DNA of 64,000 bases from Corylus avellana (lineage: Eukaryota; Streptophyta; Magnoliopsida; Fagales; Betulaceae). Positions within the stretch are counted from its first letter, which is position 1. Each line of letters starts with the position of its first letter. Location of the stretch: assembly GCF_901000735.1 (NCBI RefSeq), contig NC_081543.1:19820079-19884078 (forward strand), given 5' to 3'. Both the position numbers and the translations under genes were made by a program. Below are positions 23,101 through 35,100 of this stretch, piece after piece. The notes below the pieces were generated by a model that saw only the letters and a program-made list of their open reading frames with translations, did no database searches and was not told the DNA's origin.

Positions 23101-26100
23101 TTTTATAGAGTAGAAAATAATCCTAATCTCAATAGGAATAGGATTAATAACCCTAATCCTAGTAGGAGAAGAAATCCTAACCTAGTAAGGAAAGGAATAA
23201 TTATTTAACAATGGAAAATATACGGTTCTTAACAACATCATTATTCTGTGCCCCATTTTGTTTATCGGCTGCATCTGTATCACCCAAGAGTTGCTCCATT
23301 GATTCGGTCAGAACCTCCTCTCCGGCATGTTTTGTGCATATCGCATCACTGCTGGTCATCTCCACAATTGCCAGCCTGGTCAGAACCACCTCTCCGGCCT
23401 GTGTGACTTCTTCTGGCTCTATTTCGACCCTTTCTGTGCCGAACCCACCCAAATTTGTTGCCAAAGCCACCTTCAGTTTGCCTACTGGAATCTCTATGCT
23501 CATCGGAACTTCACTGTCTTCTTTTCCCATGGCATGTGCATCATCGTCTGGCTCAGTCGCTCTATCTGCGCCTAGGATTAGCTCCTATGCACTACTTCGA
23601 CTGGTCTCCGGTGACTTCTCACTCACCAACAGGAAGAGACGCACCCGTTGCTTTACCCGCCAGCTTACCCCTGTCCTGGGCTTCCTTCGGTAGTATGTTT
23701 CCATGTCATATTTGATGGGCTGCCTGTAAGAAGGCCCATTGTCACTAGACCCCTCCTGGACCCGAAATTTATCAAGCGTTTTTTCTAGGTCCACTTGATT
23801 TGTAGCCCCACCCTTCCTAGTTATAAAATCCACATGAGTTGTTCCCTCCTCCACGTAACCCATTTCACATTTCTGCACATATCTTTCAATTGTGCACTCG
23901 AAATATTCCAAAAGATCTCTCATAAATCTCATATTAACTACCCTTTCGTCCATGAGATCCACCAGCTCATTCCATTTTGAAACTGCATGATTCTCAGCCT
24001 CCTTGATCTTCTCCTTGCCTTTCTTGACATTTTCATCAATTTCCTTTATGAGCACATCTTCTGAATTTCCCACATTGCCCTCACCCCTAACCTCTGTTTC
24101 CGAATCTATCTTCCCCTCCACCACATACGCAAAAGTCCACCCAGGATCCACCGCTCGTGCCTGTATTGGCGTAACAATCTTCTTCACATATGCATCCCTC
24201 AATTGATCCAAATGCTTCACGAGCCTCCCCATTTGAGAGATACAATGCCTCCAACCCTGACCTTCACACTTCTCTGGTGTTACAACGAAACTGCGTCTCC
24301 CTCCACAACCATATTCAATTATCTCCATGAATTTCCCATACTTGTTCATCCTTTTCTACAGAAAGATGACCGAGTCGCCCATTCAATGATCTCTGCATGC
24401 ACCCATCTCCATCAATTTCGACACCAACTCATTCATCATCTTGAGTAACCATACCAATCTCGTGACTCCCATGACAATCGTTCTTATATTTCCCCTTCCC
24501 ATTCCGTCAACTTGACATTTTGACTCCCATCGCCTGAATGTAACTCATACGATTTTGATTCCACGTAAAAATAACCCACGTAACCCATCGTAAAATAAAG
24601 AATCAGAGGAGAGGCCTCCGATTACCTCATGCGCCACCCACTCCCTCAGGCGCTGCCCATGCGAGAGAGAAAGAGAGAGAGAGTACTTTGGTTGTGAAGG
24701 GATCATCTAAATCGACAGGAAAGGGGAGGCTGGTAAATATTTTTAATGAAGCCAAAACTAATTTCATGGATGTGCAAGGTATGAATGAGCTTGAGAAAAG
24801 AATGACGACTACGAGGAGGTTACGAGAGTGGAAGGCTGATATTGTGTTTGCACGAGACTGTTAAGATTTGAAGGAGGAGTTTAGAGGGAGAAGAGGAGGA
24901 GGCTGTTGTAATCTCCTGTCATTCAACTTATGTTAACCTAATACAAGCATCATATTATATAGGATTAGAGGAAATACCATAAAGACTAAACTACCCTCAA
25001 AACTCTAATGACTCAAACCCTAACACTTCTAACACTCCCCTTCAAGCTGGAGCATATACATCATATGAATCCTGCTTGGAAGATACAAGCAAATGAAAAA
25101 CATACTCTAACACTCCCCCTCAAGCTAGAACAGCTTGGAGCACACAATACAAAGACGTATACAAATAACAAGTTAATTTAATAAAACTTTTAACGCAGGT
25201 CAAAAACTCGTCAAAAATTGCAACAACCAAGATTTGATTGGATCTCGCCGCAAAACACCAAGGCCAATCGGATATAACGATCACTAACACCAGATGTGAT
25301 CGGGTCTCGCCGCAAAACCCCAAGACCGGTCAAATACATCAATCACTAACAACAACAATCACATTTCACGTGATCAACCAACGAGTTTCACCTCAAAACA
25401 ACTACTGAAAAAATCAAATTGAACAGTCGTTGGAGCTTCGCCGGAGCTTCAAAACTGGCCGAAGACAAGCAGAACACACCGACAGTACCAAAAACAGAAG
25501 CAAAACAATGAGAACATAACAAAAACCTTCGCCGGAGGCTCATCGAACCTTCGCCAGAGATCGCCGGAACTTGCCGGATAAGGCATAACATTCTGGCCAC
25601 TCAAAAACCAGGTTGTCTCTTTACATAACGAATAATCCGAGTAACAACTTCCCAATGTTAAACCCGAGGAGCCTCCAAGAACTGACTGACAACACTAACG
25701 GCATATGAAATATCTGGCCTGGTGATAGTAAGATAGTTCAACTTCCCAACTAGACGACGGTATCTGCCGGGATCTTCAAATAATTCACCTTCATCCTTTA
25801 GTAATTTCTTATTTGGATCCATTGGAACATCAACTGGTCGAGAACCCAAAAGACCTGCCTCTTCTAATAAGTCAAGTGCATACTTTCTCTGGGACAAGTT
25901 GATACCTGTTCGAGATCTAGCAACTTCAATGCCTAGAAAATATCGAAGTTTGCCCAAATCCTTTGTATGAAATTGATCCTGTAGGAATTGTTTTAATCGG
26001 GCAATGCCTCCTGAATCATCTCCAGTAATGACAATGTCATCTACATATACCACAAGGAGAATATAGCCAGCACTAGTATGTAAGTGGAATACTGAATGAT

Positions 26101-29100
26101 CTGTCTGACATCTTTGAAGACCAAACTTCAGTACCGCTTTAGAGAACTTTCCAAACCATGCCCGCGGTGATTGCTTGAGACCATACAATGCCTTTCTTAA
26201 TTTACAGACATAGCCCTGAGACTCCCCCTGAGCGACAAACCCAGGTGGTTGCTCCATATAAACTTCCTCACTCAAATCCCCATGTAGAAAGGCATTTTTG
26301 ACATCCAATTGGAACAATGGCCAATCAAGATTAGTAGCCATGGAAATAAGAACACGAATAGATGAAATTTTGGCTACAGGAGAAAAAGTGTCATCATAAT
26401 CAATACCATACGTTTGCGTATAGCCCTTAGCAACCAACCGAGCTTTCAATCTTTCAACCGAACCATCAGGATGAAACTTAACTGTGTAGACCCATTTGCA
26501 ACCCACAGTTTCTTATTAGGTGGTAAGGGAACAAGCTCCCATGTCCCATTGTGATGCAAGGCCTTCATTTCCAATTCCATAGCTTGCCTCCAACCAGAGT
26601 CAGATATTGCAGCCTGCACTGTCTTAGGAATAGAAACACTAGAGAGATGGGAAATAAAGCAAGAAAGTGTAGGAGAGAAAGAACTAGTGGAGACAAACTG
26701 ACTAAAAGGATGCTGGGTACTGCAAGAACGTGTACCTTTCCGTAGGGCAATAGGCAAGTGGTCGGATGGATGTGGAGGCAGCGGATCTTGGAGACGATAA
26801 GGATGATGATGGCGGTGCAGGAGCTGATGGTCGAAGTCGGCGTTGATAAACTTGGAGTGGAGCAGGTTGGCGGCGAGGCAGCGAGACCGGAGGAGAAGGA
26901 GAGACCGGCACAGAGAGAAGAGGAACAGGCAGCGAAAGAGACTCGACATCAGGCTCAAGGGAAGAGTCACCCAAAGAGGTAGTAGCAGGAAAATAGGGGA
27001 GAGACTCAACAAATGTGACATCGGCACTAGTGAAGTAGCGTCGAAGAACCGGACTATAGCAACGGTATCCCTTTTGGGTTGTGGAATACCCAAGGAAGAC
27101 ACATTTAGTAGCACGAGGGTCAAGCTTATCAAATCCGGGACCCAAATTATGAACATAGCAAACACACCCAAAAACCTTCAATGGCAAGGAGAACGGGGAT
27201 GAAGAAGGATATAATGAGGAGAGGTACCATCTAAGACCGAGGAGGACATCCTATTAATTAAATAACAAGCAGTGAGGACAGCATCACTCCAAAATTGTTT
27301 GGGAACATGCATATGAATTAAGAGACAACGTGCGATATCTAATAAATGACGATTTTTGCGTTCAGCCACACCATTTTGTTGTGGAGAGTGAGCACAGGAT
27401 GTTTGATGGATAATGCATTTATCAGACAAATAAGAGGCAAACGAATGAGATGTATAATCTTTAGCATTATCCGAACGCAAAATACTGATTTTCTGACCAA
27501 ATTGAGTCTTAATCATATTGCGGAAAAGTTGGAAAATAGAAAATAACTCTGAACGATTTTTCATTAAAAATAACCATGTCATACGGGAAAAATCATCCAC
27601 AAAGGTCACAAAATTGTGGAATTTCTTGGCTGCAATATTAATTGGACCCCATACATCAGAATGAACTAACTCAAAAGCACTAGAAACCCTACTAACAACA
27701 CGGGATGGAAATGAGACACGATGATGCTTACTAAGCTGACAAGCTTCGCAAGGCACAGACTCCTCATGACGAAGACTGGGGACTTGATGCTTCAATGTAG
27801 AAAGGGAAGGATAACCAAGACGACAATGCCACTGAAGAGCGGAGGCCGACGACTGCAACGCATGAGAGGAAATTGTAGGTGCTAGATCGAGATAATCTAG
27901 GCCATCAACTTCATGCCCCATACCAATCATCCTCCTCGTCTTGAGATCCTGAAAAATGCACAGAGAAGGATAAAAACTAACTGAACAATTAAGGGATTTT
28001 GTGATTTGACTAATAGATAACAAATTAAAAGGAAAGCCAGGAACATGTAAAACAGATAACAACTCAATGTCAGGACTCAGATGGGTAGTGCCTGAGCCGA
28101 CCACTTTGGATAGGGAACCATTAGCTAGGGTGACACTTCTAGGTGATGCGACAGGATGATAATTAGAGAGGAAAGTAGACGAACCAGTCATATGTTCATT
28201 GGCGCCAGAATCGATAACCCACGGGTTGCTAGTGGAAGATAAAGGACAGTGAGATGCAGTACCTGACTGAGCAAGAGTAGCAGTGGAAGAGGAAGAAGCC
28301 TACTTATGGGCTAAGAACTGAGCATACTCATCTTTCGGAATGGAGATGAGATCATTCTCAAGAGGTGAGCTTGAAGTACCAAGTGGTCCAGTCGGGGCTA
28401 GAGAACCCTCATGAGAAGTAACCTGATTGGCAAACCCAGATGGTGTGCCATGTAAGTCCCAACAAAACTCCACATAATGATTGGTACGGCCACAATGAGT
28501 GCATTTGCGAGGCCCACGACCTCTAATGCGACCACCTGCCCGGAAATCACGTCCACCACGACCACCTCGACTGCCACGTCCTCCACGGGAACCACCATAA
28601 CTACCACGGGCAGCAATAAATGCAGCATGATCACCAGTACGTTCCATGCTCAACAAAGAACCATGATCAGAAATAGTAGCACGCTGAACCCGAGAAAAAA
28701 CCTCAGAAAGCAATGGGAGATCAGAACCACCCAAAATCTGCGCACGAACAGACTCATACTCAGGTTTCAAGCCGAGAAGAAATCGAACCACATCCACATC
28801 TTGACGTTGCTTCTCCATTTTCTTCAAGTCAGTGGAGAGCGGCTGATACATGTCTCTTTCCCGACAGACGGCCACAACCTAATTGTAGTACTCATCTAAA
28901 GATTGAGTACCTTGCTCAAGTCCAAAATATCGTTGACACACCTCATAAACTCGAGTGATATTCCCAGTGCCAGAATACATATGCCGGAGATGATCCCAAA
29001 TTGCTTTAGCAGTAGGAAGATAGAGACATGAGGATCCAATGTGAGGTTCAATACTATTCAACATAAGAGATATAATCTGATTGTCGGCCTGGTCCCAAAG

Positions 29101-32100
29101 GCTTTTGGAGTCATCTTCCAGAGATTGCTCAGATTCCAAGTGAGAATACAGACCTTTCCCTCTCAAGTATACTTCTACAGATCGTGACCAATAACCATAA
29201 TTTTTGCCATTAAGTTTCACAAGTGTCATAGTAGCCGGAACCATAGAAGCAGAATCGAAAGGAGGAGCCATTATAATGCACTAACCAGATGCAAACAACT
29301 ACACAAGTCCACCAACCAACGAACTACCAAGGAGAATAAAAAAAAAAACTCACACAAAACAGCCCCAACTCGAAGCAAAGCTTGCTGACAATGATGAATG
29401 CCAACTAAAAACAACTCAAACCATGGTAGAATCGATAAAATTCGTCAAAAACTGACCTGAACTGGACTGAAGTTGAGCAAAAACAGGTCTAAACCATAGT
29501 GAACCGGAAGAAACCGAGAGAAATTGTCAAAAAACTGACCTGAACTGGCTTGAACCTGGCCTGAACTGATGGAAAATGGCCTGAACCGGACTGAACTGGC
29601 CGGAAAATGGACTGAACCGGCCGGAAAATGGGCTGGACCGGTCTGGACAGGGGAAAACCAGAAACCGGATAGCCTTATCCCGGTTTAAGGTTGGGATATC
29701 CTTATCCCGAATACGCGACAGCAAGCACCCGGAGCCAAACACCCAATCTTCGTCTGTGAAAACCGCTGGAACCGCGCTGGAGACTGCCAGACCTCGCCGG
29801 AACCGCGCCGGAGACAGCCAGACCTCGCCGACGACAACCAACCCGTGCCGGTGACACCCAGATCGTGCCAAAAAAAACCAACGACAACAAACAAACCTCC
29901 GGAGACTGCCAAACGCCGGCGACAACCAACCCCTGCCCAAATCGTGCCGGAAAACAACCAACTACAATCTCCGGCCACCGCAGAGTGTTAATCACCACAG
30001 ACAGCACCGACCGACGACTCCAACCAATCATTGACGACTTAAGACCCATGGAGATGACGGCGGTTCATACCATCGGCGATGGGGAACCTGGCGCCATCTT
30101 CCACCACGAGCTTGAAGCCCAGCACTTCAACTGCCTTCGATCAGTAGCAATATAAATGAGAGAGGAGAAAAGAATAGAACCGGGGGAAAAAAAAACGATT
30201 AAAATAAAAGAAAGAAAAAGATTTGGGAGAGAAAAACAAGATATCAGGAAAAGGTATAAACCCTAGGCTCTGATACCATGTTGAGAGGTTTGCATGAAGA
30301 AAGTTTAGAGAAAAGAGGAGGCTGTTCAAAGATACGTAGCCTACCTCAAACATATTATTATATAAGCTTAGAGAATACATAAATGACCAAATTGCCCTCA
30401 AACCCTAATACATTCTTCTAACAAGCTCCATTGATGAAGGGGAGAGACTTTGGATGGAGTGAGAATTTGAGGAAGATGAAGTATGGGAGGTGGTGAGGAA
30501 GTTGAATGGCAACAAAGCACCTGGCCCTGATGAATTTACTATGGTTTTCTTTCAGAAATGTTGGGGGGTGGTAAAGGAGGACCTAATGGCGGTTTTCAAG
30601 GAATTTCATGAGAGTGGAAAATTTGGGAAGAGCATCAACACTACATTTGTTGCGCTAATTCCAAAAAAAGCTAGAGCGGTGGAGATTAAGGATTTTGCCC
30701 TATAAGTCTTGTAAGTGGAGTGTATAAAATAATCTCGAAGGTACTGGTTAGTCGGTTGAACTCAGTGTTGGGGAATCTTGTGTCACATACACAAAATGCG
30801 TTTCTTCCAGGTAGGCAAATACTGGACTCTATTTTAATGGCAAATGTATGTGTGGATAGTCGGATTCGATCTAAGGAACCAGGTCTCATTTGCAAGCTGG
30901 ATTTGGAGAAGGCTTATGATCATGTAAGCTGAGACTTTCTACTATATATGTTAAAGAGGTGTGGTTTTGGGGAAAGATGGGGAGGTTGGATTCATCATTG
31001 TGCCTCTACGGTATATTTTCCGTTCTCATTAATGTAACGCTTGCAAGTTTTTTCAGTAGCTCTCAAAGAGTGAGACAAGGGGACCCTTTGTCTCCTCTAT
31101 TATTTGTGTTGGTGATGGAGGCGTTTAGCAAGATGATGAATGCAACAATGGAGAGAGATCTTATGTTTGGATTTTCGGTAGGTTCGCGACATTCGAGGTA
31201 ATGGTAGTATCACGCTTATTATTCGCCGATGACACACTTATCTTCTGCAAGCCAAAGGTGGAACAACTTCGTAATTTGAGATGCTCGCTACTATGTTTTG
31301 AAGCGGTTTTGGGGTTGAAAATAAATCTGTCAAAGTTTGATATTGTCCCTATAGGTGAGGTGAGAGATGTGGAAGGTTTGTCAAGAATACTTGGGTGTGG
31401 AGTGGATTCGATGTCGTTTACGTACTTGGGTTTACCATTGGTTGCTCATTATAAGGATCCATCAATATGCAATAATGTCATTGGGAAGATGGAGACTAAG
31501 TTGGCAGGGTGGAAGCGGATGTATTTATCCAAGGGTGGTAAGCTAACGATGATTAAAAGCATTCTTTCTAACCTACCCACGTATTATTTATCTCTGTTCC
31601 AGATTCCAATGGGAGTGGCAAAGTGTATAGAAAAAATACAAAGAGACTTCTTGTGGGCAGGTGTAGTTGACGAATTCAAATTTCATTTGGTAAACTAGTC
31701 CAAGATTTGCATGCCAATGGAGGTGGGGGGATTAGGGGTAAGGAATTTGATTCAGTTCAATCGAGCTTTGTTAGGTAAATGGTTGTGGAGGTTTGCCAAT
31801 GATGGAGATGCTTGGTGGAGGAAATTAGTGGAGGATAAATATATATGATGAGGGGTGGTTGGTGCTCCAAGGAAGTAGGGGGACCCTATGGGGTGGGAGT
31901 GTGGAAATGTATTCGGAAGGGGTGGGATAATTTTAAGCAGAATGTTCAATTTGAGATAGGAGATGATTCTAGAGTGTTGTTTTGGCAAGATGTGTGATGT
32001 GGGGAGTTACCATTGAAGATTCTTTTTCCAGCATTGTTCAATATAGCATGTGCAAAGGAGGCATGGGTGGAGGAGAATATGGATAGAGCACATGGTGTTA

Positions 32101-35100
32101 TTCATTGGAATGTTATGTTTATTTGACATGTTCATGATTGGGGAATGAAAGTGGTTTCGCGATTTTTCGAGTTATTGTATTCCCAACAGATTAGGCATGG
32201 TGGTGTGGATAAAATTTGTTGGATCCCCTCGAAGAGGAAGAATTTTGAAGTGAAGTCATACTATCAAGTAATGGTTAATCTGGCACCGGTGGTTGGTCCT
32301 TGGAAGAGTATCTGGAAGAATAAATCTCCTCCGAGAGTAGCTTTTTTTGTGTGGACGGCGATGCTGGGGAAAGTATTAATATTGGACAATTTACGTAAGA
32401 AGAACATTATAGTGACGGAGTGGTGTTGTATGTGTAAGCATAAGTGGAGAATCAATTGATCATTTATTATTGCATTGTGAGGTTGCTATAGAGGTATGGA
32501 GCATGGTTCTTCAGATGTTTGGTGTTACATGGGTGATGCCAGGTAGCATGAAGGAATGTTTGGGAAGTTGGAGGGGACAAAGAGGTAATCGTACAGTTCT
32601 GCAAATTTGGAGAATGGTTCATTTGTGTGTAATGTGGTGTCTATGGAGAGAAAGGAATGCACAAAGTTTTGAGGACCGCTAGTAAGAGATACAAAATGAA
32701 GGCAGGAGCCCTCATAGATGAGTTCGAGCTCCACAAATAATAAGGAACTAGGTCTCCTGTAGAAAATTGTACAACAATAACAGTAAAGTCATTCAAACTA
32801 GTCCTATATATAAGGAAAAAAGATGAGAAGAATCCAAAACCAATTATACGTAACGAAAGGAAATCAAATCATACAATCAAGTCATATATGCCAAAGATAC
32901 ATTTTAGGTGAAATCAGTCAAATTGTCATAATACCAGGAAACAAGAAATTGTAACCAAATTCAACATGATGCCGCGCTCATTATTTAAATTTTGACGAGG
33001 TAGCGCCTATTTTAAGTTAATAAGGTGTGTATAGAGCAGGTTATAATTAGAAATACCTGGTCCAAATCTGAGAAAACAAGTTCAAGATTGATAACATCAA
33101 TATCCGATGTTGGGTTGACTTTACCATTCACATGAACAATGTCATTATCTTCAAAACAGCGTACGACCTGGGAAAAAAATATTAGGCCTCTTATAACATT
33201 AAAATAAATAAATAATTGATAAGTAATGGAAATTTTATTAAAAAGTGTAAGCCGCTCCTAAATACACGGGCAATATACACCAAAGTGTATAAACCAATAG
33301 CACCACCTTACTCTTAACATTAGACACGTGGTACTCTCCAAAAATATAAGTTTAATGTCATAGAAGAAAATAAAAAACATGAAATGCATTGAACCTATCA
33401 AGCAATAGATTTAATAGAATTCAAATTGCAAAAGGACTAAGCACCTCTACAATAAAGCATTTTTTTCTTCTAGTAGTCTCACTTTGCACAATTTGATGCA
33501 AGTAACATGCATAAATAAAATTTCATCAAAATTGAAAAGAAACAGCACTTGGGAGGAAGTATAGCAGTTGAACAAACTAACATTGTTTGTTGCCAAGAAT
33601 CCAAGCTTGATGTCATGTCTAGTAGTATAGTTCATAATTTGTGGGGTTGTCATCATGTCAATCGGTGTTGTTTGGAGTCCAAAGGGGCCTTAGGTGGCGT
33701 CTTGATTATGTGGGATAGGAGGGTGGTGGAGAAAATTGACCGAGTGTGTCGGGGAATTCTCCTTGACTTTCACCTTTAGAATTGTTGAGGATCACTTCAC
33801 TAGGGCTTTTGTGGGCGCCTATGGCCCTAATTTAGATAGGGATAGAACACTCCTTTGGGATGAGTTGGCAAGTTTACTTAGCTAGTGGAACTTGCCTTGG
33901 TGCATTGGGGGTGATTTCAATGTTACCAGATTCCTAGTGAGAGATCAAGTAAAGCCCGTTTATGCCCAGCTATGGCGGAATTTTCCAATTTCATTTTTGA
34001 TCAAGGCTTGATGGACCTCCCTTTTGTGAGTGGAACTTTTACCTAGTCAAATGATCGAGAATCTCCTTCTTCGTCAAAAATTAATAGATTCCTCGTTTCT
34101 CTGGAGTGGGAAGCCAAGCTCCTAACCTATCACAGAGAAGTCTTCCTAAAATTTATTCAGATCACTTCCCGATCCTCCTCAACTATGGTGATTTTCATGG
34201 GGGTAGTAGGCCCTGCAAATTTGAAAATATGAGGCTAAAGTTTGAGGGTTTTGTGGACAGGGTGAAACAGTGGTGGGACTCTTATCTTTTCCGAGGCTCT
34301 CCTAGCTTCATTTTAGCTAGCAAGTTCATGGCTTTGAAAGTTGACCTAACGAGATGGAATGAGACGGTGTTTGGCAATGTAGAAAGGAAGAAGGTCCTTT
34401 TGGAGGATCTTTGTGTTCTCAGCATCATTGAAGAGGGGAGGGTTTAAGAGAGGGTCTCAAGATCTTTTAGATTTGATGTAGGGGATAGTTCTCAAATAAG
34501 ATTCAGACATAATATTTAGTGTGGGGATCAATCTCTGAAGGAAGTCTTCTCAGAGTTATTTCGTAAGGAGGCGTGGGTCAAGGATAACATGAAGATTTCT
34601 AATGGTGTTATTCAATGGAATGTACCTTTTTTACAAGCGGCCCAGGACTAGGAGGTAGAGGTGGTGATGGCTTTTTTTGGGATGTTGTTTGCTCTCAAAC
34701 GACAGATAGAGGGGGAGGATTGTATTTGGTGGACTCCTCCAAAGCAAAAGAAATTTGAAGTGCGGTCATTTTTTAACGTGCTTTCTACTTCAGGGGCGTC
34801 TACATTGGGGGTTTCTTCCATTCCTTAGAGGAGTATATGGAAAGCTAAAGTACCATTGAGGGTGAGCTGAGCTTCTTTGTGTGGACAGCAATTCTCAGCA
34901 AGATTCTAACTTTGGATAATTTGCGCACGAGAAGAATTATTATAGTAGAATGGTCTTGCATGCATAAGCGAAGCAGCAAATAAATTGATCATCTCCTTCT
35001 TTATTGCGAAGTAGCATGAGCCTTATGGAGTGTGATATTTACTCTCTTTGATGTCCCATGGGTTATGCCTGGAAGGGTATTAGTGTTGGTGAGATCAGAG

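Larger units (their letters stand above)
18536..23234 (-). mobile_element. Ty3/gypsy chromovirus, minus strand
   Basis: The 5' LTR starts TGTTAAGAACCGTATATTT at 23234. The 3' LTR starts TGTTAAGAACCCTATATTT at 18588, just after the purine tract AAGGGTGGGGGAA, and is cut at about 18536 by the LINE tail. Gag, protease, RT, RNase H, integrase and a C-terminal chromodomain are present in gypsy order. Stops at 20128-20130, 19372-19374 and near 19236, plus frameshifts near 20745 and 21375, make it inactive. It is inserted in the inverted LINE ORF1 piece to its right (possible TSD base block ACATC at 23235-23239; the left counterpart is lost). Confidence 0.92.
24859..30423 (-). mobile_element. Ty1/copia element with mismatched LTRs (probable chimera)
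   Basis: Minus-strand element. The 5' LTR (30279-30423) is followed by a perfect tRNA-Met primer-binding site, a long leader, and gag, protease, integrase and RT. After the first part of RNase H the coding sequence stops near 25.6 kb. It is replaced by non-coding sequence like that inside the LTR element at 43820-45262, then a 3' LTR (24859-25034) of that second type. The outer flanks (GAGAC and AGCTC) do not match. Two in-frame stops in gag-protease and frameshifts in integrase make it inactive. Confidence 0.85.

Noticed and set aside
18536..23234. Integrated pararetrovirus
   Set aside because: Integrase and a chromodomain follow RNase H, and LTRs are present; this is a chromovirus-type retrotransposon without movement or coat protein signals.
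26758..27202. Plus-strand Glu/Arg-rich frames
   Set aside because: Antisense to the Ser/Pro-rich linker between copia integrase and RT.
28477..28899. Plus-strand Thr-rich frame
   Set aside because: Antisense to the Gly/Arg-rich part of copia gag.
29527..30155. Overlapping Arg/Ser/Gly-rich open frames
   Set aside because: They lie in the GC-rich untranslated leader between the copia primer-binding site and gag, have no recognisable domain and occur in several frames and both strands.
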